Source: Mesostigma viride (Eukaryota > Streptophyta > Mesostigmatophyceae > Mesostigmatales > Mesostigmataceae). From it: a stretch of DNA of 62,000 nucleotides. Location: the NCBI GenBank assembly GCA_009746045.1, contig RPFO01000065.1:6272887-6334886 (forward strand), written 5' to 3'. Each line of letters starts with the position of its first letter. Within the stretch, counting starts at the first letter, position 1. A model generated the notes under the pieces. That model made no database searches, was not told where the DNA came from, and was given only the letters and a program-made list of their open reading frames with translations. The position numbers and the translations under genes are program-made. This document shows, piece by piece, positions 21,923-33,531 of this stretch.

Positions 21923-24900
21923 CTACAAGAACGGCGCATCCACCTGACGCAGCACCCACAGTCCCGACACAGTGGGCGCGTCCGGGTCCTTCTGGATCGC
22001 CAAAAAGTGCACGCCGGCCGCCGCCTTCTTGGCGGCCTCCCACGCGATCCCCTCGCGGTCCGCCTTGCGGTCGTTGCGCTTCCAGGACCCGTAGCGGTAG
22101 CGGTCGGCGATGCCCGCCTCGAGCACGAGCGCCTGCTCATTGAGGTCGGCGACGATGTAGGCCATCTCCAGGGAGCTCGTCCAGGCCGACAGGGGGGTGT
22201 CGCGCGAGGAGAAGACCGCCACCCCCGGGATGAGCGTGTCGGGCGACAGCTTGAGCGCTGGGTTGGAGATGTCGTACGTGCACCCAAAGATGCGCTGCGC
22301 GCTCACCTCCTTCATCTCCTCGAGCAGCTCTGTTGGCGGTGGTGGTATTGGTGGGGTGGGTGGTGGGGTGAGTGGGTGGGAAAGGGGGCGAATAGGGGGG
22401 AAACGAGGGCAGACGCGGGGGGGGGGGGGGGGAGAGGAAGGGGGCCCTGGAGTGTGCCAGGGAGGGTAAGGGAGGGATGCAAGGGTAGAGGAAGACAGTC
22501 AGACAAGCAGGCAGGCAATGGTGGCAGTGGAGGCAATGGAGGCAATGGTGGCAGGCAATGCAGCCGTCGAGGGAGGATTACGAAAAGCGTGGGACTTGGC
22601 TGCGGAATGCAGGCATAGATTGGGTATCGAGGCACTACAGACATAATACCGGAAGAAATGAAATGGACAAAGTAAGTGGGGACATGCCTAGCCGCAGTTG
22701 GATGGATGGGCAAGGTTAAACCCACGAGGGCGGCATTCGTTTATCTCATAAGCTACGCCTTACCAGGCTTTCAACTTGGTTGGACTATTTGGTCGTTCCG
22801 TCTAGCAAGTGGTGTCACGGTGGAGGGCATATGTCAGGCTGTCAGCATTACATGAGACTGCACTGCAACAACCGGTATCTTCCACAGATGCAAGTAATGT
22901 CCATGTCACCCAGGTTTGACTAGCCTAGTTACCCAGCATGAACCCTCTAAAACAAAAAGTCTCCAATAGCCCACAGGAAGCGAACAGTGCACCCCTGGCC
23001 TCAAGGGCCTGCGACGTAACTCTGCCTTGGCTCGAACATGCATGCGTCAGCCCACAACAGCCCACCCACAAGCCACTTCAGATCCCTGATCCCTCCAGTT
23101 CACTGAACTCTCTTTGAGAAAAACACAACCACATACTACTAGTTGACAGGGAAAGGTAAGCTGGTTGAAAAAGACCGGCGCGCACGTTAGCAGAAACAGC
23201 TTCTGCCCAGGGGTTGCGCGGGGCAACATCACGGGCCAAGTGATCGGAGGATCCCCTGAAATCACCGCTAGCGCATCCGTTCATGTCAAGCACAGTAACG
23301 TCGTGAACTTTATCACCCAATATCTTACTACCCAGTATCTGCACGTACGGGACAATGCAGCTGCGCCAACGCCCACGTGCCCCCCCGCCAACACATCCAG
23401 AGCAAGCAATGTCAAACTAGTATTGACGCACGCTCTTCACCCCACAGTGTGCCCACAAGACTTGTGCTACTGTCCCATCCTCTGCCGTCTACTTACGCGA
23501 CACAGGCAGCTGCACAAACGCCCACTTCTCGCCCCGTAACGCGTCGGGCAGCTCCACCAGTGGCCCGGGCTGCAGCGCCATGAGGGGCGGCGCGTCCTTC
23601 TGGAAGCCGGCCTCCAGCGGGTAGACTGTCTCAAAGCGCTCCTGGAGCAGGCCCATCAGCGCGGTGCACTGGGGGGGGGGGGGGGGAAGGGGGGGAGGAG
23701 CAAGGCAAAGTCCAAGGCAGGGAGGGGCAAGGCAAAGTGTGTTGGAGCGGGTGTGGTTGTGTGGTTGCGTGGAAGAGGGGGTGGCGTGGGGGGCGAGGCA
23801 AAGTCCATGGGTGGATGGGTGGGTATGGGTGGGTTTGTGGGTGCATGTGTGAGGAAATGGAGTCGGGGGATGGGGAAGGGGGAGGGAAAGGGACAGATAA
23901 GCGGGGCATAGAGACGAGAGAGAACATGGGGGCGATGGGTTGGGTGGAGGGAAGGACAAGGGGACGGCCAAGTAAGGGGGATGGGCCAGAGAGGGGGGAG
24001 CAAGGGGGAGCGGGGCAAGAGTGAGAATTTGCGAGGTGAGAGTGGGCGGGTATATTTAGTGAAGCATATTTCGCATACATGACTTAACAGTGGGAAATGT
24101 AGTCAAGTTCATCATTCGCTGAGGTGTTCTTCTGCCTTCAACCTTTGGTAGAATTTCAAAGGTGGCATCAAAGGCGAGCCGTTAAGTGCGTTCCCGGCCC
24201 GGACTCCCATGCCCCGACGTGCCCCTGCCGATCATTACCCTGTCACTTCCACTCTTCCCCTTCCCTTCCCCCGTCACCCTCCCAATTAGTTCCTGGCCGA
24301 TCTTTAGATCGTACAACACCACACAATCAAAGCAACAAATCAAAGGGAACAGTAGAGCATCATGTGTAAAACAAATAGCGTTGCTGTTCCTGTCCCAATC
24401 CCTGCATGACGACGGCCCATCCGAGAGGCCCACATCCCCTGCTCTCCCACCACCTCCTCGCTCATGAGACACGCCGCGCGGGCCAGGCACCGTGTGACCC
24501 CCGCGTGCCCACTGGGGATGTCTGCAGCTTTGCAAGGCAGAAGGGGTGGGTCTATGATCCTGTTGCTGCGCGTGTGGGTGGAGCAGGCCGATGTAACCCA
24601 TCCCACGTTTTGGGGGGCGAGGGGCAGCCCATGGAAATCCAGCCCCCTGACGACCTGCACCGAAGGCATGGATTATGCTCGGCATGGGCAGACCCTGTCC
24701 TAAAATTGATGGGTAGACTCCACCATGCACGATGCGACTAGGGTGGGCAGTCGAGTTGGCACCTTGATTCGAGCATGGGGGTTCTGTTCTCACTGGTCAA
24801 CTTGCTTCGAAAGCACATGATGTGGCCTCATTAAACATGCTGTACGCTTGGTCTATCATTTCGCGCAGCCTATATATTTGCGAAAGCAGTAGGGCTGTGC

Positions 24901-25877
24901 CGTGAGATGGGGGTAGGACTATGCCTTGCGAAGCAGATGGGTAGGATCTCTAGTGCTTTGCTGGCCACTTACCCGTCTGCTGGGGACGATGGCGACACCC
25001 AGCTCCGAGCATGCGCGGCTGATGATGGTCTGCATTTGGGACCTGGGGGAAGCACAGGCAGGGAGGTGGGATGGCGGTGGAGAGGACCAGTGCGGTTAGA
25101 AAACAGGCAAAGGCACTGGCACGGGCATGGAGTCGCCTAAATGCACGACCCCTAAATGCTGATGGCCAGAACACGTCGGGACTCTCGCAAGCAGCGAGGT
25201 GGCTTCACCACAGGCTGTCGGCCAAACATTTGCTTTTGATTCACACTGGGCGAATAAGTATATTAAAGGAAAAGAAACGTTCTCGGGTTCGTTCCTGTAC
25301 ATGGCGGAGCAGGAACACAGTATGCAACGGGCATGGCTCTATTTACCAACCTGAAGAATCGGATCTGCCTCGGCTTGTTGACAGCCCCCGTTGCAATCAG
25401 CTTTTCCAAGGCCTCCTTGAGGTACGTGCTGTTAATTTTGCTGTTGGGGAAGTATTCGGCATGGGTGAAGCTCCGAGATGGATCGCATATCAGCAGCTCC
25501 CAAACTTTCTTCCCTCTGTCATCTAAAATTGGTCGCGAGCAGAAATCCAACTCCCAGACATCGTCTCCCTTTTTGGCAGCGGAAGCCGCTGCACCTTCTA
25601 CGTCGCTGCCTGAAGCTGCGACCGCCATGCACCGTACTGACGACGCATTCTGCCGATAATTGAGGGCCGCGCAAGAGCGAGTATCTCTAGCTGTGCTAAT
25701 AGAAAAATGTCCACTCATAAAATGCGAGCTGAGCCTGACACATTTCTTCCCGGGAGCGCTGCTAGAAAACACACGTCTATGGCTTTGCACGTTCTGCGCA
25801 CCACATTCGCTGAATGCAGACTGCGGCACGGGAAGCATGGACTGCGCGCCCGCGACGGGACGGCAAGTGAGTACCAT
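21923..25877 (-). CDS. TAB2: TAB2-like chloroplast RNA-binding translation factor, four exons
   Basis: The exons on minus are 25877-25351, 25042-24973, 23668-23497 and 22329-21923. All have GT donors and AG acceptors, and phases 2, 0 and 1 join without a break into 391 residues ending at TAG. The first 80 or so residues are Ser/Arg-rich with few acids, as in plastid transit peptides. Family signatures are WELDFCSRPILDDRGKKVW in exon 1, QMQTIISRAC in exon 2, GEKWAFVQLPVS in exon 3, and LIPGVAVFSSRDTPLSAW plus EAAKKAAAGVHFLAIQ in exon 4. TAB2 in Chlamydomonas and ATAB2 in Arabidopsis bind leader RNA and promote translation of photosystem I (psaB) and other plastid messages; the role here is inferred from similarity. 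Introns contain only simple sequence, including a long C-run before exon 3. It is divergent from the GT29 gene. Confidence 0.92.
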
Positions 25878-26847
25878 GGTTTCCTGACCTCCTCAGCTCA
25901 CTACCGCAGTGCACCTATAGCATAAACAAACTGCCGAAGGACTTCGTTATTAATGCGATAACAGATCGGTTGACACCCGAGGCATCAAAATGGGATATGG
26001 CCACAGATTACCAGGAAAATTTGTTGAACCTAAAACATGATCGGCCTCCCGGTTTCACAAGCTTCCTAGCTGCGCGGGTAAGATACGTCCCCCCTATCCA
26101 GCGTGCGCGCATGATTCTGTCCGGCCCTGATCTCACTAATGTCCTCCCTCGTCTCCGCTCGCTCAACCACGCAAGCACTTGCGATCATTGAAGCCCGGCC
26201 GATATTGATGGATAGTATCTTAGTCGAGGCACCTGATTTTTACCTGTGGCTGAGCGTGCAGGACTGCGCGCGTCTGAACGGAGAGTTCTTCCAGCGTGGC
26301 AGCTGGCTGGCCTGGCTCTACAGGACCTTCTCGCCGATCTGCCGGTTGTGGTGGGCAATTGTAATTCTGGCGTTCATAACCTGCACGTACACGGTACATA
26401 GAAATTGGCGGGGTCAGAATTAACTGCGTGAAAATTAATATCGGAGGGAGGGCAAATCCATCTAAAATCTGACGAAAATGGTTGCGCATTTCAAGGAAAA
26501 GAATATGATGGAAGAGCACGAGAGCGGTCTAGCCGGTTTCTATTTTCAACAGGGGATTGATTGTGCATCTGTATTATGAGAACATCTGAGTCGGTGGGCA
26601 GGGCTGATGGACGTTCGCCTCCATAAGCAAGCGCCATCAAGATGGAGACAGCTACACTGCGTATCATTGCCCCTGGAAGGCACGACGAGCAGGCACCCCT
26701 GGATGTGACCGCTGTCCGGCATTGCCATGCCTGCTGCCCAAAACATTCTTTTCAAAATGCATGCGTGCTCGGGAGATATGCTGAGCACCCTAATTGTACA
26801 TCAATTTCGTGCCCCATGAAACCGGAGCGGCCTGTATTGTGCCGAAA
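25878..26847. promoter_or_regulatory. Divergent intergenic region between TAB2-like and GT29 genes
   Basis: About 970 bases separate two start codons on opposite strands, so both promoters should lie here. I see no clear TATA box or known element. Open frames at 26139-26423(+) and 26519-26220(-) are mutual shadows without recognisable motifs. Confidence 0.5.
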
Positions 26848-28038
26848 ATGGGGGCGGCCGTGTTTCGTGCCGTGTGTGCTGCCCTTTTAATAATTGCTGT
26901 CGTGTTCAAATTTTATGGACAATGGGCCTTACGTCATCAAAGTGCCTCGTTCCGCATTCCGGGCTGGGCGGAAATGGATGTCAGACTGCCGTGGAGTTAC
27001 CATGCCGAAAATACTTCAGTAACCGCGTTTACTGGCCAGTCGTCTGGCATTCGTAACAGCGAAGTTGCCGTTTCCGCCACCGTAGGCCCTGGGCCACCTC
27101 TTGCTTTTCTTGACGGGTCGCTTTACTTACCGCCATTCCCGGGAAACGTGTCCATCCCTGCATCGCCGCTACTCCCGGTTTCCACGCCGCCGCAGACCGG
27201 CCTGTCCCTCAGCGAGGCCCAGCGGTCCAGCCCGTTGTCGTCCCTGTTCACCTTCCGGCAGCGCTTCAAGCGGGCCATCGACTTCAAGCGCGGGATCAAG
27301 TCCTCGGACCCCTCATTTGGCGCCAAGTGGCGCACCTGCGCGGTCGTGGGCAACGGCGGCGTGCTGACCGGCCGCAAGCGCGGTCCCGAGATTGACGCCC
27401 ATGATGCTGTCATCCGGCTCAACAACGCGCCAATCCAGGGCTCCGAGGCCGACGTTGGGACTCACACCACCGTGTCGGTCATGAATGGCCACATCATGAA
27501 GGGCTGCCTCTCTCTCTCACCCGACCGCTGCTCCTGCTTCCCCTATGGGCCCTCGGTCCCCGTAATTGTTTATGCGTGCGTGCCAGGACATCGTATGGAC
27601 TTTGTCATGTGCCGGCGGGCCAACCCGCGGTCGACCATCTTTGACGTGGACGACGGCCTCAAGGCTTTGGTCCAGGCCGTCACCAAGGAATATTCGATGG
27701 ACCCACACAAAGTCAGTGCCCACGCGGTGCGCTCGTGGCACCTGGCACACCCTGCCGCGCTGCACTACTCCACGGGCATGCTCGCGGTGGTACTCTCGCT
27801 CGCATGCTGCGAACGGGTGGACCTGTATGGGTTTGGGAGTGCCGGCGGCCAGCACCATTATTTCCCGAGCGCGAAACAGGAGGTGATCCCAGACCATGAT
27901 TACCCCGCAGAGATGCGGTTCTATCAGCACCTGGTGGAGGGGAACGTGAGCGCGATACCGCTGTTTGGGGAGTACAAGTTCGAGCTACCCGAGGTGACGT
28001 TCGCGCTCGTGAATCCTGTTAATATTCCTTCGGTTTAA
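26848..28038 (+). CDS. Sialyltransferase-like glycosyltransferase, family GT29
   Basis: This intronless frame encodes 396 residues. I chose ATG 26848 because it begins a short basic head followed by the hydrophobic run AVCAALLIIAVVF, a type II signal anchor as in Golgi glycosyltransferases; the frame stays open upstream but without ATG. Motif L starts about residue 161 (WRTCAVVGNGGVLTG, then DAVIRLNNAP). Motif S is near 306 (HYSTGMLAVVLSLACC, then VDLYGFG). A late HxxxE-type motif (HDYPAE) is near 354. These are the sialylmotifs L, S and VS of GT29 enzymes, which transfer sialic acid from CMP-donors in animals. Plant and algal members are widespread, and their donor (possibly CMP-Kdo or Dha related) is mostly unknown. 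The stem between the anchor and motif L is Ser/Pro-rich. A tetranucleotide array begins 69 bases after the stop. Confidence 0.9.
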   Translation: MGAAVFRAVCAALLIIAVVFKFYGQWALRHQSASFRIPGWAEMDVRLPWSYHAENTSVTAFTGQSSGIRNSEVAVSATVGPGPPLAFLDGSLYLPPFPGNVSIPASPLLPVSTPPQTGLSLSEAQRSSPLSSLFTFRQRFKRAIDFKRGIKSSDPSFGAKWRTCAVVGNGGVLTGRKRGPEIDAHDAVIRLNNAPIQGSEADVGTHTTVSVMNGHIMKGCLSLSPDRCSCFPYGPSVPVIVYACVPGHRMDFVMCRRANPRSTIFDVDDGLKALVQAVTKEYSMDPHKVSAHAVRSWHLAHPAALHYSTGMLAVVLSLACCERVDLYGFGSAGGQHHYFPSAKQEVIPDHDYPAEMRFYQHLVEGNVSAIPLFGEYKFELPEVTFALVNPVNIPSV

Positions 28039-28106
28039 GTAAGCTAATTCTAGTTTGATGTGGCGCTGCAGCACCAAGCACGCGCTGTGTTGCCTTTTAA
28101 ATTAAA

Positions 28107-29575
<1,469 letters not shown>

Positions 29576-29800
29576 ATTAATTCAAACACGTGCTCCCCGG
29601 CGTTGGGGAGTCACGGAGCAAGGTGGAGTGCTTTTAATTCATGTATGTGCACAATGGAAAGAGGCAGAGACCCCCCTTTTCCTTCACGCCATAGGCATGC
29701 CACAGCTAGCAGCCGCTGAGCAGTCGGACCCGATCAAACGATCCGGCACATTCTGTGGGTGCAATTTAAGACCCGCGCATGAGCATAGCATAGTGTAGTT
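29576..29800 (-). mobile_element. LINE 3' end, family II
   Basis: On minus, a 3' UTR like those at 15465 and 20760 (GCATGCCTATGGCGTGAAGG, AAAAGCACTCC) ends in a hairpin at 29589-29615: CGTG/CACG lower stem, bulged base, CTCCCC/GGGGAG upper stem and a six-base loop. AATT repeats follow, and then the tetranucleotide chain. Confidence 0.75.
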
Positions 29801-29890
29801 AGGATTTTCTAGACTAGATAGCTTAGAGTTAAGTTAGTTCGATTACGCGGCTTCCTCCACTCCACCCATCCATCAAGGAATATTAATTAA
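29801..29890 (+). mobile_element. LINE 3' UTR fragment, family I, without hairpin
   Basis: GTAGTTAGGATTTTCTAG through CCATCAAGGAATAT matches the 3' UTR of the family I copies at 31900-31975(-) and 2540-2570(+). It stops just before the hairpin and is followed by TTAATTAATT, so the insertion appears to end here. It abuts the virus-like ATPase remnant and probably removed its 3' end. Confidence 0.55.
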
Positions 29891-30423
29891 TTTCATGTCG
29901 TCTATCAGAATAAGCGACGAAGGGGGGCCGTACTCGAACCTAGTCACGGGCTTGTCCCTGTTCATTGCATCAAGACGTAGGTACATGAAGAGGTCCATGA
30001 GTTCTGCGTTTTTATTTCCATCGACGTATTCGCGTTAATTTGAACGTTTCCCACACCTTGAGATCGTCCTTGTACCTCTCGTATTCGTGGAGGTCAGACT
30101 TGATATGATCTATCATCCCATCGAATGCCAGGTTAGAGTAGACTTCCATCGTCATAGCTGGTTCCGGGAGCTCTTTGTATTTCGGCTCCGTGTGGGCACT
30201 CCCTGAAATGAGGTACAGCTTGTCGAATGAGTTGTTAGCGAAGTAAGCCTTCGCCATGTTGACCGCCGATGTAGTTTTTCCAGACCTTCGAGCTCCGCAG
30301 AAGTTTGCGATGAAATGAAGACTCGGCATATTCGGTGGAGCAGGACGCTGTGGGGCGTATCGTTGCTTGATGTCTTTGTTCTCGAGTTCACGAACGGATT
30401 CGTCGCTCTTCGATGATGGCCAT
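29891..30423 (-). pseudogene. Polinton-like-virus A32-type packaging ATPase, broken
   Basis: On minus, the frame ending at 30012 carries the Walker A motif GARRSGKTTSAVNMAK (near 30300-30250), a form typical of A32-like DNA-packaging ATPases of NCLDVs, polintons and polinton-like viruses. The Walker B motif SLILIDDM (29917-29894) is present but in a different frame, so at least one indel lies near 30050-30010. A stop cuts the frame upstream of 30423. The 3' end is lost at a LINE insertion. In such viruses this enzyme drives the genome into the capsid. It is an endogenous, dead copy. Confidence 0.65.
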
Positions 30424-30443
30424 TAAGTTACTGCGGAGACATT

Positions 30444-30971
30444 TTAATAGTCCAGACTAGCAAGGAGAGACGCGCGGATGGCGGCCATGCGCATCTCGTA
30501 TGGCGTCATCGCGGCAGGTGGCGGTGGTGGAGGTGGAAGCTGCCGGGTCTTGATCGGGGGTGGCGGAGAGTCCGGCTCTGTCTCCCTGGGCTTTCGACCT
30601 CGTCTTGGTTTTGGCGTGTCGGCGGGGGTTGAGGCGACGGAATCTTCAGCGAGAAGGCGTTCAATGCGCGATTTGTTACGGGCTTCTTGCAGCTCGAGTT
30701 CGACGAGCCTTTGCCGCTGAATCTCCAATTCCTTTGCAAGGACCTTTCGTTTCGTTATCTCTGCCTCCTTTTCCTCGTTTCGTCTCTTCTCCCTCTCGGC
30801 TTTTGCGCGTTGCTGGTAAACCCTCATTTTGTCGCGAAGGGCTTTTTTCTGTTCATCATTCAGCGGTTGTCCCTTTCGAATTGTCTTGACCATGTCAACC
30901 TGCTCTTCCCGCGTCTCGGCGAAGGTTTCGTCTTGGTAGCTCGTTGGGGTCTCTGAAGCCTCAGAGGCCAT
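30444..30971 (-). CDS. Charged coiled-coil protein of virus-like block
   Basis: This is an intact frame of 175 residues from ATG 30971. It opens with an acidic, Glu/Thr-rich head, then a long Lys/Arg/Glu helix (RDKMRVYQQRAKAEREKRR to about residue 115), then a Pro-rich tail with PRRGRKPRETEPDSPPPP, and ends SLLASLDY. No family is recognised. It lies just upstream of the ATPase remnant on the same strand and 25 bases from a divergent ORF, a compact arrangement typical of small DNA viruses. Basic helices with AT-hook-like RGRK suggest DNA or capsid contact, but that is a guess. Confidence 0.55.
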   Translation of the reverse strand: MASEASETPTSYQDETFAETREEQVDMVKTIRKGQPLNDEQKKALRDKMRVYQQRAKAEREKRRNEEKEAEITKRKVLAKELEIQRQRLVELELQEARNKSRIERLLAEDSVASTPADTPKPRRGRKPRETEPDSPPPPIKTRQLPPPPPPPAAMTPYEMRMAAIRASLLASLDY

Positions 30972-30995
30972 GTTTATATTCTAGGCAGATAATAA

Positions 30996-31601
30996 ATGGT
31001 AGTGATATCGACTCTCAACCGGCCCATAAACCTCGCAACCGGCTTGACAGTCGACGAAGAAACAGACGCGCGAATCGCAAGCGTTGTTCAAACAGGACAT
31101 TGTAGCGTTGCAATCCCAGGTTCATCCATTCGACTCATGCATACGATTGTTGATGGCCGTGCGGGTATGTTACCCAAGTGAGCCAACAAGTTTGCATTTA
31201 GGCGATGATTACGACGAGGAGACGGCCGCGGACCCTATCGAGTCATTTTTTAAGCTGGTAGTGCCATCATCCAGGATGGGAAATCGTGGTTTAAAGACCA
31301 AGCCATATTCGAAAACATGTACGTAAAAAGCAGCTTCATAGACATCGAGACATCGAGCAATGGGGTCATGTCATTCCATTTTGACGCTGATACGCTCCAA
31401 GACCCAGGCCATCGAATACCGACCCGCACACAGCTAGACTTTCTGTTCGACAACTTGGGTATCGGCTATACTACTCTGACAAATCCAAACGCGCCATTTG
31501 TCATGCATTATGAAGATGGAACGACGGCTTCTCATGCACATCAAATTTTTGGGCACTTTCTGGCCAAAAAATTATTTGACTGGCTTGCTAAAACATGTTG
31601 A
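30996..31601 (+). pseudogene. Virus-like, possibly structural ORF with two frame breaks
   Basis: Three overlapping frames follow each other: 30996-31181 (starts MVVISTLNRP), 31084-31326 (useful part near GDDYDEETAADP) and about 31254-31601 (SWFKDQAIFENMYVKSS to the stop). Each picks up about where the last one stops, which suggests a single gene of about 200 codons with two indels. The mix of beta-type, polar sequence with NPNAP would suit a minor capsid protein, but I recognise no family. Assignment to the virus-like block rests on its position next to the ATPase and coiled-coil ORF. Confidence 0.4.
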
Positions 31602-31649
31602 ACCCAGGTTTTGGGCCCAAGCGAGCACATATATGGTAGTGTTTACCCC

Positions 31650-31816
31650 CCAAACATGCTCCTGTTTTCTCCCCACGGGTCCCGCGGCCCGTTGCTAGCC
31701 AGGGGAGAAGTCCGCAGGTGGAGGTTATTGGTCCTGAGGATAGCCGCTACACTACCGCCTCGTCTGCGGCCATTACAGTAGAGGACAGCTCGGATGAGGA
31801 TTACATCCCCATCTAG
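31650..31816 (+). pseudogene. ORF tail ending in acidic peptide
   Basis: A frame open for about 50 codons reads PRPVASQGRSPQVEVIGPED and ends DSSDEDYIPI before TAG. It starts after an in-frame stop and has no recognisable domain. It may be the end of a lost ORF of the virus-like block or of a retroelement. Confidence 0.3.
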
Positions 31817-31835
31817 TGCTTAACGGTTGGGGGAT

Positions 31836-32245
31836 GATTAAATTAAATTAAATTAAATTAAATTATAACATGCCTCCGTGGGGAGGTCATGTAGCACATA
31901 TTTCATGATGGATGGGGTGGTGGAAGCCGCGTGATCGAACTATCCTAACTCTATCTAGAAAATCCTAACTGCACTACTCATCAAAACGCCTCCTCCGCTT
32001 GGGGGGAGGTGGCTTGCCCACAGGGTCGGGCGTGTGCGCCTTGACAATCTTCTTCCACCGCGTCTTGTCCTGCATGGCAGTCCAAAGACGGGAGAGAGAG
32101 TGGATGCGGTGCTCAAACTGGGCTGGGACCACTAGGTCGTCCAGCAACATCTGAACGTAGTTCGTGACAGGTTTCCCTACCCTTTTGGGAATGTCCTTGG
32201 GGCCAGGCCAGGTCAGAATGTGCCGCCCTGGGGGATGATGCAGAC
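31836..32245 (-). mobile_element. LINE ORF2 C-terminus and 3' end, family I
   Basis: On minus, the frame to TAG at 31974 reads HILTWPGPKDIPKRVGKPV, then LSRLWTAMQDKTRWKKIV and ends KRRRRFDE. A basic, Trp-containing RWKKIV-type end is common in LINE ORF2 proteins. The 3' UTR is about 100 bases. The perfect hairpin at 31868-31892 has lower stem ACATG/CATGT, one bulged base, upper stem CCTCC/GGAGG and loop CCAC. The tail is AATTT repeats (31836-31865). A second, more decayed copy of the same region is at 51440-51900. Confidence 0.7.
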
Positions 32246-32361
32246 GATATTTGTTTCAACTTTTTTGTAATTATTTTTCTAATGAGATTCGCATAGTACT
32301 CCGTGGCATGCCTTTGCGCATGACACGCAAGTACTTACTTACTTACTTACTTACCCCCCAA
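32246..32361 (+). mobile_element. Short retroelement 3' end with ACTT tail
   Basis: The sequence TTGCGCATGACACGCAA gives a 5-bp hairpin, immediately followed by TACT/ACTT repeats (about 32329-32354). This is the same layout as other retroelement ends in the window, but the UTR is unlike them. It may be a SINE or another LINE family. Confidence 0.4.
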
Positions 32362-32397
32362 AATTGGGGGTCATCGGATGTAACCCTGGCAAGGTTA

Positions 32398-32950
32398 GCT
32401 GTGACGTATAACAGCATAAGGTACATGGTTTTTGACATTTTTGCACATATAGAGGCAATCAATCAACATCAAATTTTATTCAATTGACCCAGAAACTTGC
32501 ATGCAAACTAGATTATGGTCCTCCATCATGATGACATTGTGAAGTCTCAGTTTGCACCCCACCTTCAACATGTTGGTGACGTTTGACAGCATAAAAAGTC
32601 AATTTTTTTACAATTTCATTAGTTTTTTACATCCAAGAGGGCCATAACCATTTCAAACAAGGCACACAACTTAAATGCATAATTTACAAAGGCCAGGTAA
32701 AGCATGCACCAAGGTTGAGGTCACCTATAGACCTATTTGTGACAGTCAATAGCATAAAAAATGCAGTTTTTGCTCATTTCTTTCATTTTGCATAAGTCAA
32801 ATCATGCACATTGCATCCAATATGATTCCACCTGACCCAAAACTTGCACACACATTGAATTCAGGTCCAACGTCATGATGACAATGCCAAATCTCAGTTC
32901 CTAAATCAACGTTTAACATCCCATCAGTGACATATGGCAGCATTAATGGT
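32398..32950. repeat. Diverged satellite, about 175-bp period
   Basis: The anchor GTGAC-six bases-CAGCATAA or a close variant occurs at about 32400, 32576, 32742 and 32928, giving spacings of about 176, 166 and 186. The first and third units also share ACTTGCA, CATCATGATGACA and TCTCAGTT in the same order. This is A/T-rich and without coding potential. Confidence 0.6.
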
Positions 32951-33531
32951 CACTTGGACACATATTATATGCATGGATTGAACATATGGCGAATGATGTT
33001 GACAACAGGAATAATGATACTACCCAACTCTAGTGTGCGGACGACATAGCTCACATCCGTGACAACTTGACTACACGCTAGCATGAACACTGCAACTAGT
33101 GAGCTCAAATGCAAAATCATTACTCCGCCTACGTCCCTGAAATATATGCGTGGTCATGCCTGCATGCATTGCATGACAGTCTTTTGGATTTGAGAATAAA
33201 TATCCAAGAGGCATGGCGGCAATGGTTGTATATACGATTTAATTCACAGCGGTTCGTAATCAGCTTGATTCAGCAACAAGTCTGCGCCGATAGCCTCCTC
33301 AACATGCCAGCTGGCCAGTGACATCCTAATTTGGAGGGACAGATTGAATCATTAACACCTAGCCAGCAGGGGGGGGAACTGCATGCACTTCTGAAGCATG
33401 CAATAGCAAATGAATATAGTTTAACCTAGCTAAGGCTGGAGGGTCCATTGTAGTGACCAGGCCTTGCAGGGATCGAGCATTGTGTAATTGCCAACACTGG
33501 TGCTACCAAACTGCGGCAATCTCCGCCTCTT
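32951..33531. other. Between satellite and F-box gene, nothing recognised
   Basis: A/T-rich sequence without coding signal. It is downstream of the F-box/LRR gene, so its 3' UTR should lie in the right part. Confidence 0.4.

Noticed and set aside
26794-26847. Upstream start of the GT29 protein
   Set aside because: The codon at 26794 is TTG; the first ATG at 26848 gives a typical signal anchor.
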